From contig DUPI01000089.1 of assembly GCA_012838395.1 (NCBI GenBank), positions 1 through 10,920 on the forward strand: a DNA stretch of 10,920 bases, in the 5' to 3' direction. Shown one piece after another: positions 6,746 to 10,920 of the stretch. Below the pieces are notes generated by a model, which was not told where the DNA came from, ran no database searches, and saw nothing but the letters and a program-made list of their open reading frames with translations. The position numbers and the translations under genes are program-made. Positions within the stretch are counted from its first letter, which is position 1; each line of letters starts with the position of its first letter. Source of the stretch: Mollicutes bacterium (GTDB lineage Bacteria > Bacillota_I > Bacilli_A > RF39 > UBA660).

Positions 6746-6769
6746 TACCAACATAACCATTAGTTAGTA
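6746..6769 (-). other. Conserved 3'-UTR hairpin after A2
   Basis: A 7-bp stem (TACTAAC pairing with GTTGGTA in the transcript, one G-U pair) around the loop UAAUGGUUAU. Loop and position match the element after A3 (3063-3086). Stem substitutions keep pairing in both copies. Confidence 0.5.
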
Positions 6770-6785
6770 TTATTTATTTTTATTT

Positions 6786-8192
6786 TTATTCAACATTGAC
6801 AGTTCGTGTCTCTTCAGCTACATTTCCAGCTCTGTCAGTAACTGTGTAAGTTACTGTATAGGTACCAGCAGTTTCAGCATCTACCTCACCACTTATGATG
6901 ATTTTTTCAGTAATATCTCCATCAATATCATCAATAGCTGTTGCACCTAATTCAACATATTCATCACCAACGTTGATAGTCATTGGATTTTCACCTCTTA
7001 GTGAAATTTCAGGTGCAATTTCATCTAAGCTTGGTCCATCATAATCTATATCCTCAGGAACAAATCGATCTTTAGTAAATCCAAATTTAACTGTAATTTT
7101 TCTACCAATAGATGCTAAATCGTAATTATCAACATCTTGTCCCTCGATATAAATATAAATTCTAACTTTTGTAACACTATTAGGTGCTAAAGTCATAAAT
7201 TCTGGGCGTTTTTCTCCTGACATTAATTTATCTGTATCAGTAAAATATGAAAACTTTTGTAATTTTGTTGTTTGAGTATAAGTATTATACTCAGCACCAT
7301 CGTAAACATCTACATTATCAGATGATGAAATCGGTTCTGCCACTGCATATGTAGGATAATAAACCCCATCAGACAATTCTGGACAAGGTAATCCAAATGA
7401 TTCCGGATCACGAACATCTTCACCAGTTCTTACCTTACATGATTTATTATACCATTTGATAGCATTCATCTCATGTGCTGTATCATTTGGTTCCCAAATT
7501 TGGGCGTTACGGCAAATTCCGGTTACAACACTATCATCAGCACAGCTAATGCCTGTGATTTCTGTTGGAGTAGACTTCTTAGCATTAACACGTCCTATTT
7601 GGGCAAATGCTACCCTAACAGAGTTTTCAATTCCTGTTCCAGGAACTCCCCCTGCAGCAACATCAACATAAGAATCGTCAGCTAAGTAAATAGCTTCTTC
7701 ATCAAGCGGATTCAAAGCTTGAATATATTGATTACCAGAATGGTTTTTAATAAATAAATCAAATACAACATATCCATCTTTTTCATAATCAGTTGAATTA
7801 TCTACTTGACTTGCTAATAATCGATAGCCTCCTGGCGATGCTGTTAAACTCGCTTTTTCAAATAGTTTTAATCTAGAAGTGCTAGGATCCATTTCACCAA
7901 CAGTTGATAAAGGAATTAATCCTGCACCACCCCAACTATTCCTATGATTTTCATATGAAACTTCATCTAAAATTTCTTTTGCAATGTTTACTGTCGTGCT
8001 CCATTTTTCACCATCTAATGATAGCAATAAACTTTCAGTTGATGCAATTTCAACATCGAAACTTGATACATTAACAGTTCTCATACCAATGAACCATGCA
8101 AATGTCGAAATAGATAAAAGCATTGCCATAAGAGCACTAGTAACAACAAGGTTTCTTATTTTGTTTTTTCTTCTTCTGCTCAATTTTGTCAC
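6786..8192 (-). CDS. A2: TasA/CalY-like exported surface protein with C-terminal Ig-like domain, GTG start
   Basis: The protein has 468 residues. A basic start (SRRRKNKIR), hydrophobic segment (about 13-30) and STFAWF (FAWF at 31-34) match A1 and A3 position for position. The core has FEKASLTASPGGYRLLAS (111-128), VVFDLFIKNHSG (142-153), NSVRVAFAQIGRV (190-202), four Cys (217, 227, 252, 270), WEPNDTAH (233-240), PTYAVAEPIS near 280-289 and VRIYIYIEGQDVDNYD (343-358). Residues 393-468 form a DUF5011/Cry22Aa-type Ig-like domain with GTYTVTYTVTDRAGN. The start is GTG, preceded by AGAGGGAGAGG. The gene lies 24 nt after B, so the two are co-transcribed. It lacks the roughly 25-residue acidic insertion found in A1. 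Probably a secreted fibre or coat subunit processed by a SipW-like peptidase encoded elsewhere; the processing is inferred. Confidence 0.93.
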   Translation of the reverse strand: MTKLSRRRKNKIRNLVVTSALMAMLLSISTFAWFIGMRTVNVSSFDVEIASTESLLLSLDGEKWSTTVNIAKEILDEVSYENHRNSWGGAGLIPLSTVGEMDPSTSRLKLFEKASLTASPGGYRLLASQVDNSTDYEKDGYVVFDLFIKNHSGNQYIQALNPLDEEAIYLADDSYVDVAAGGVPGTGIENSVRVAFAQIGRVNAKKSTPTEITGISCADDSVVTGICRNAQIWEPNDTAHEMNAIKWYNKSCKVRTGEDVRDPESFGLPCPELSDGVYYPTYAVAEPISSSDNVDVYDGAEYNTYTQTTKLQKFSYFTDTDKLMSGEKRPEFMTLAPNSVTKVRIYIYIEGQDVDNYDLASIGRKITVKFGFTKDRFVPEDIDYDGPSLDEIAPEISLRGENPMTINVGDEYVELGATAIDDIDGDITEKIIISGEVDAETAGTYTVTYTVTDRAGNVAEETRTVNVE

Positions 8193-8216
8193 AATTAACC
8201 TCTCCCTCTTTAATCC

Positions 8217-8912
8217 TTACTTTTCTATAAACTCAGAGTTGAAATTCATCTGAATTTTTATTTCTCCACCAAGAATATTGTCTGTACATTCAGGATCACT
8301 ACCTTCAATCCAAATAACAACAGTGTATTTATTTATGTCACCTGGTTTAAAATCTTGAATTCTATTAATGCTAATCAACTTGTCTGTTTCAAATGGAAGT
8401 GTACCAGGTTCTGGTTCACCATTACTTGCCATTTTAGCATAAGTAACATACTCATCATTCAAATAAACACGCACCCTGATAGCTTCATCAACTTTTTTAA
8501 TAGAATCAACAATTTCAAGTTCTGTCCAATAATCAGAAGCAGCTTCACCTAAATTTTCAATGTAGAAACTATAAGCAATATAATTTTCACCATTATTCGA
8601 ACCATCATAATCGTGAATATCTTCAGGAAGCCACTTGTGTGAAATGTTATCAAGCGCTTCAACTGTCTCTGCAAACATTTCAGATCTAAATACTTTATAG
8701 TCAGGATCATCATAAATAATAAGGTTCTTTTTAAAGTATAAGTTTTTATCAAGGGTAATACTAAAATCACCACTATTATATATCAATCCCATAACTGCAT
8801 ATAAAACCAGTAGCAAAAGTATTAATACTATTAATGTTAATTTAACAATTTTAATATTCCGCTTTCGTCTTTTATGCCTGTTAGCACTTGAATTAATTTT
8901 GTTTTTCATCAC
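8217..8912 (-). CDS. B: membrane-anchored minor relative of the A proteins
   Basis: The protein has 231 residues: a very basic cytoplasmic tail (NRHKRRKRNIK, 11-21), one strong membrane helix (about 22-44) and an extracytoplasmic domain. It lacks the (Y/F)AWF motif, and no signal-peptidase site is obvious, so it is probably a permanent anchor. The ectodomain still shows the family core: YIAYSFYIENLG (111-122) matches the VVFDLFIKN.SG motif, RVRVYLND (146-153) matches the NSVRVAF block, and VVIWIEGSDPE (198-208) matches the IYIEGQD block. There is no Ig domain and a single Cys (209). It is the first gene after its own promoter and is followed by A2 after 24 nt. GTG at 8912 (AAGGA 8 nt upstream) or the adjacent ATG at 8909 could be the start. 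A base or anchor for the fibre, analogous to TapA beside TasA, is inferred from arrangement only. Confidence 0.87.
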   Translation of the reverse strand: MMKNKINSSANRHKRRKRNIKIVKLTLIVLILLLLVLYAVMGLIYNSGDFSITLDKNLYFKKNLIIYDDPDYKVFRSEMFAETVEALDNISHKWLPEDIHDYDGSNNGENYIAYSFYIENLGEAASDYWTELEIVDSIKKVDEAIRVRVYLNDEYVTYAKMASNGEPEPGTLPFETDKLISINRIQDFKPGDINKYTVVIWIEGSDPECTDNILGGEIKIQMNFNSEFIEK

Positions 8913-8987
8913 TACCCATGTCCTTCTTATCCTTCGACTTCCTTCACTTCATATTGTTGTACAAATGCTACTGTATTATACATATAT

Positions 8988-9038
8988 ATTTTATCATACT
9001 AACATTGTTTGTCAACACAATTTAAAAAAAATGTCGAA
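8988..9038 (-). promoter_or_regulatory. Promoter of B-A2 with upstream TTCGACA box
   Basis: On the minus strand: TTCGACA (9032-9038), 16 bp, -35 TTGACA (9010-9015), 16 bp, -10 TAAAAT (8988-8993). The layout matches the A1 and A3 promoters. The leader is shorter, about 70 nt, and lacks their hairpin. Confidence 0.8.
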
Positions 9039-9086
9039 ATTTAAGAATTATTTTGCTAACAAAAATTTACTACTCCTTTTTTTATG

Positions 9087-9114
9087 AAAAAAAGAGTAAT
9101 TAAATTACTCTTTT
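9087..9114 (-). terminator. Strong intrinsic terminator after A1
   Basis: A perfect 11-bp stem (AAAAGAGTAAT at 9090-9100, ATTACTCTTTT at 9104-9114) with a 3-nt loop. In the minus-strand transcript it runs straight into a seven-base U tract. It lies 23 nt after the A1 stop codon and should separate A1 from the B-A2 transcript. The plus-strand version has a poorer T-tract. Confidence 0.85.
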
Positions 9115-9137
9115 AAACTTTCTTTATGCAACAGTTA

Positions 9138-10646
9138 TTATTTTACAATTACCGTTCTCATAGCAGTTTGCCTATTTCCAGCAGCGTCTTGCACTCGGTA
9201 GTAAATAACATATGTTCCAGGAGTTTCAGTATCAACCGTACCGTCTACAGCAACATCAGACCATGATAATTCTGTATCCTTATTGTCTGTAACAGTTCCT
9301 CCTAACTCTTCATAAGTTTCACCTTGAGTAATAGTTATTTCTTTACCACCATTTAATTCAATAACTGGTTTTTCAAAGTCCAATTCTGGTCCTTCATATT
9401 CAAGATCTTCTGCAGTAAATCTTTCCTTAGTGAATCCAAATTTAATTGATATTCTTTTACCAATTTGTGCGAAATCGTAATTATCAACATCTTGTCCTTC
9501 GATATAGATATAAACTCTTACTTTTGTAACACTATTTGGAGCTAAATACATAAATGGACGACGTGCTGTTCCTGTTTGATCTTTCATAGTATCTGTAAAT
9601 GTAGGAACTGCATATAATAACGCGTCTTCTTCATCTTCTAAAGCAAAATCTGATGGGAATCCATTATATAAATCTGGTTCTGGTAGTAGAGTTTTGCCTC
9701 CATAGCCATTATATATAGTTCCATCATAAACATCAACTTTATGCTCAGATCCAATTGGTTTTGCTACTGCAAATGTAGGATAGTATTCTCCCCCTTCTAT
9801 CAAAGCACATTTTTCATCTTTAGAAAACTCTCCGTCTTCATTTCTTGTTAAACAACTAGTTTGATAATAGCTTATTGCTCCTGTTACGTGAGAAGTATCA
9901 TTTGGTTCCCAAATTGATGCAGTTCTACAAATTCCAGTTACCTTACCAATAATTGAAGGTTCACCAGTTTCTGAATCTGGGGCACATGTAATTCCTGTAA
10001 TATCTGATGAATCAGCTTCTTGCTCATTAACACGGCCTATTTGAGCAAACGCTACTCTAACTGAGTTTTCAATACCAGTACCAGCAACCCCGCCACCAGC
10101 TTCATCTACAGTTACAGCTGAATCAATAGTTAAGTAAATTGCTTCTTCATCAAATTCATTTAATTCAGGAATATATTGATTACCTGAATAGTTTTTGACA
10201 AATAAATCAAATACAACGTATCCATCTTGTTCCTCGGCATCAATTTGATAGTTATTAACACGACTTGCTAATAATCTGTATCCTCCTGGTGATGCAGTTA
10301 AACTTGCTTTTTCGAACAACTTCATTCTTGAAGCTTTCGGATCTAATTCACCTACTGATGACATTGGAACTAATCCTTTACCACCCCAACTATTAGTATG
10401 GCCTTGATAAGAAACTTGATTCAAACTTGCTTGAGAAATGTTTACTGTATCTTCAAATTTTTCACCATCTAGAGATAGTAATAAACTTTCAGTTGATGCA
10501 ATTTCAACTTCAAAAGCTGATACATGAACGGTTCTCAAACCTATAAACCATGCATAAGTAGAGATAGCAAGAAGCATAGCACTTAAAGTACATACAACCA
10601 TAAGGTTTTTTACGCGTCTTGTTCGCATTTTGTTTTGTTTTGGCAT
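9138..10646 (-). CDS. A1: TasA/CalY-like exported surface protein with C-terminal Ig-like domain
   Basis: The protein has 502 residues and is the longest of the A set. A basic N-terminus, hydrophobic segment (about 13-30) and STYAWF (YAWF at 31-34) are followed by RTVHVSAFEVEIA. The core holds FEKASLTASPGGYRLLAS (111-128), VVFDLFVKNYSG (144-155), NSVRVAFAQIGRV (194-206), WEPNDTSH (246-253), Cys 221, 240, 265 and 280, and VRVYIYIEGQDVDNYD (376-391). An acidic insertion at about 320-347 (including LEDEEDALL) is absent from A2 and A3. Residues 426-502 form a Cry22Aa/DUF5011-type Ig-like domain with GTYVIYYRVQDAAGN. There is no sortase signal. The ATG has GAGGGAGAG 8 nt upstream. The gene is monocistronic, with its own promoter, long structured leader and strong terminator, which suits a highly expressed major subunit; that role is inferred. 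Confidence 0.94.
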   Translation of the reverse strand: MPKQNKMRTRRVKNLMVVCTLSAMLLAISTYAWFIGLRTVHVSAFEVEIASTESLLLSLDGEKFEDTVNISQASLNQVSYQGHTNSWGGKGLVPMSSVGELDPKASRMKLFEKASLTASPGGYRLLASRVNNYQIDAEEQDGYVVFDLFVKNYSGNQYIPELNEFDEEAIYLTIDSAVTVDEAGGGVAGTGIENSVRVAFAQIGRVNEQEADSSDITGITCAPDSETGEPSIIGKVTGICRTASIWEPNDTSHVTGAISYYQTSCLTRNEDGEFSKDEKCALIEGGEYYPTFAVAKPIGSEHKVDVYDGTIYNGYGGKTLLPEPDLYNGFPSDFALEDEEDALLYAVPTFTDTMKDQTGTARRPFMYLAPNSVTKVRVYIYIEGQDVDNYDFAQIGKRISIKFGFTKERFTAEDLEYEGPELDFEKPVIELNGGKEITITQGETYEELGGTVTDNKDTELSWSDVAVDGTVDTETPGTYVIYYRVQDAAGNRQTAMRTVIVK

Positions 10647-10683
10647 AAATAATTCTCTCCCTCTATTCTCCTTTTTGACAATT

Positions 10684-10743
10684 TTCGAAATAAAATTATA
10701 TATGTTTATTAGCCGTTCTTAACACATATTCCTTTATTTCGAA
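10684..10743 (-). promoter_or_regulatory. Structured 5' leader hairpin of A1
   Basis: A perfect 11-bp inverted repeat (TTCGAAATAAA at 10684-10694, TTTATTTCGAA at 10733-10743) lies in the A1 leader, 37 nt before the start codon. The 38-nt interior can form an inner ATATGT/ACATAT stem and carries AGAACGGCTAA near the tip. It corresponds to 4629-4693 in the A3 leader, with one compensatory C-G to U-A change. A palindromic protein-binding site is the alternative reading. Confidence 0.6.
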
Positions 10744-10793
10744 TTGTATACGATCAACATACACTCTTTATCCTTGTCGTAGTATACATTTAT

Positions 10794-10844
10794 ATTTTAT
10801 CATACGCAAATAAATTGTCAACATAAATTGGGTTTTTTGTCGAA
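10794..10844 (-). promoter_or_regulatory. Promoter of A1 with upstream TTCGACA box
   Basis: On the minus strand: TTCGACA (10838-10844), 16 bp, -35 TTGACA (10816-10821), 16 bp, -10 TAAAAT (10794-10799). Transcription should start near 10787, giving a leader of about 140 nt. The stretch from the -35 to about 25 nt past the -10 is nearly the same as at the A3 promoter. Confidence 0.82.
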
Positions 10845-10881
10845 AAAAGTCAGAAAATTAATAATACATTAAATATCTAAT

Positions 10882-10908
10882 AAAAAAACAGTTTATACAA
10901 AACTGTTT
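10882..10908 (-). terminator. Intrinsic terminator of the gene upstream of the window
   Basis: A 9-bp stem (AAACAGTTT at 10886-10894, AAACTGTTT at 10900-10908) with a 5-nt loop, followed on the minus strand by a U-rich tract (complement of the A-run 10882-10888). It most likely ends a minus-strand gene beyond the right edge and insulates the A1 promoter. Confidence 0.75.
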
Positions 10909-10920
10909 CTTATATTTTAA

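Noticed and set aside
1..10920. CRISPR array, tRNA/rRNA, insertion sequence or integrase
   Set aside because: No regularly spaced short repeats, no cloverleaf-like or rRNA-like sequence, and no transposase or recombinase ORF was seen. The large repeats are paralogous genes.

Overview
The window looks like an A+T-rich member of the Bacillota, probably a Bacilli or Mollicutes-related lineage. This rests on base composition, strong AGGAGG-type ribosome binding sites, near-consensus TTGACA/TAnAAT promoters and short T-rich intrinsic terminators. TGG is used for Trp and TGA acts as a normal stop, so a mycoplasma-type TGA=Trp code is unlikely. No RNA gene, mobile element, CRISPR array or housekeeping gene is visible.

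Every supported gene is on the minus strand, so transcription runs right to left. In that order: A1 (10646-9138), strong terminator; promoter, B (8912-8217), A2 (8192-6786), 3' hairpins, s1 (6596-6444) overlapping C1 (6451-4820); promoter and structured leader, A3 (4590-3109), 3' hairpins, D (2991-1873), s2 (1858-1706) overlapping C2 (1713-76), terminator. A1, A2, A3, B and D are labels for five exported or membrane-anchored proteins. They share a beta-rich core with two recurring motifs, roughly '(V/A)FD(L/I)F(I/V/L)KN.SG' and 'VR(V/I)Y(I/V).(I/L)EGQD(V/I)D'. A1, A2, A3 and D carry a hydrophobic N-terminus ending in (Y/F)AWF, like the signal region of SipW-dependent TasA/CalY-type fibre proteins. 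A1-A3 also end in a Cry22Aa/DUF5011-type Ig-like domain. s and C are labels for a duplicated pair of unknown cytoplasmic proteins (50 aa and about 545 aa), with the small gene overlapping the large one by 8 nt both times.

My reading, which is inference, is a paralogue-rich surface-fibre or surface-coat locus: major subunits A1-A3, minor or anchor subunits B and D, and a cytoplasmic s/C module kept next to them. The three promoters are built alike: TTCGACA, 16-17 bp, TTGACA, 16 bp, TAnAAT. A1 and A3 also share a long 5' leader with a hairpin whose stem shows a compensatory base-pair change, and A2 and A3 share a two-hairpin 3' region. These shared elements suggest co-regulation and partial termination that would make A proteins in excess over the downstream genes. 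No signal peptidase (SipW), sortase or regulator lies in the window.

There is no gene-free stretch longer than 300 bases. The intergenic regions (2992-3108, 4591-4819, 6597-6785, 8913-9137, 10647-10920) hold the promoters, leaders and hairpins listed.
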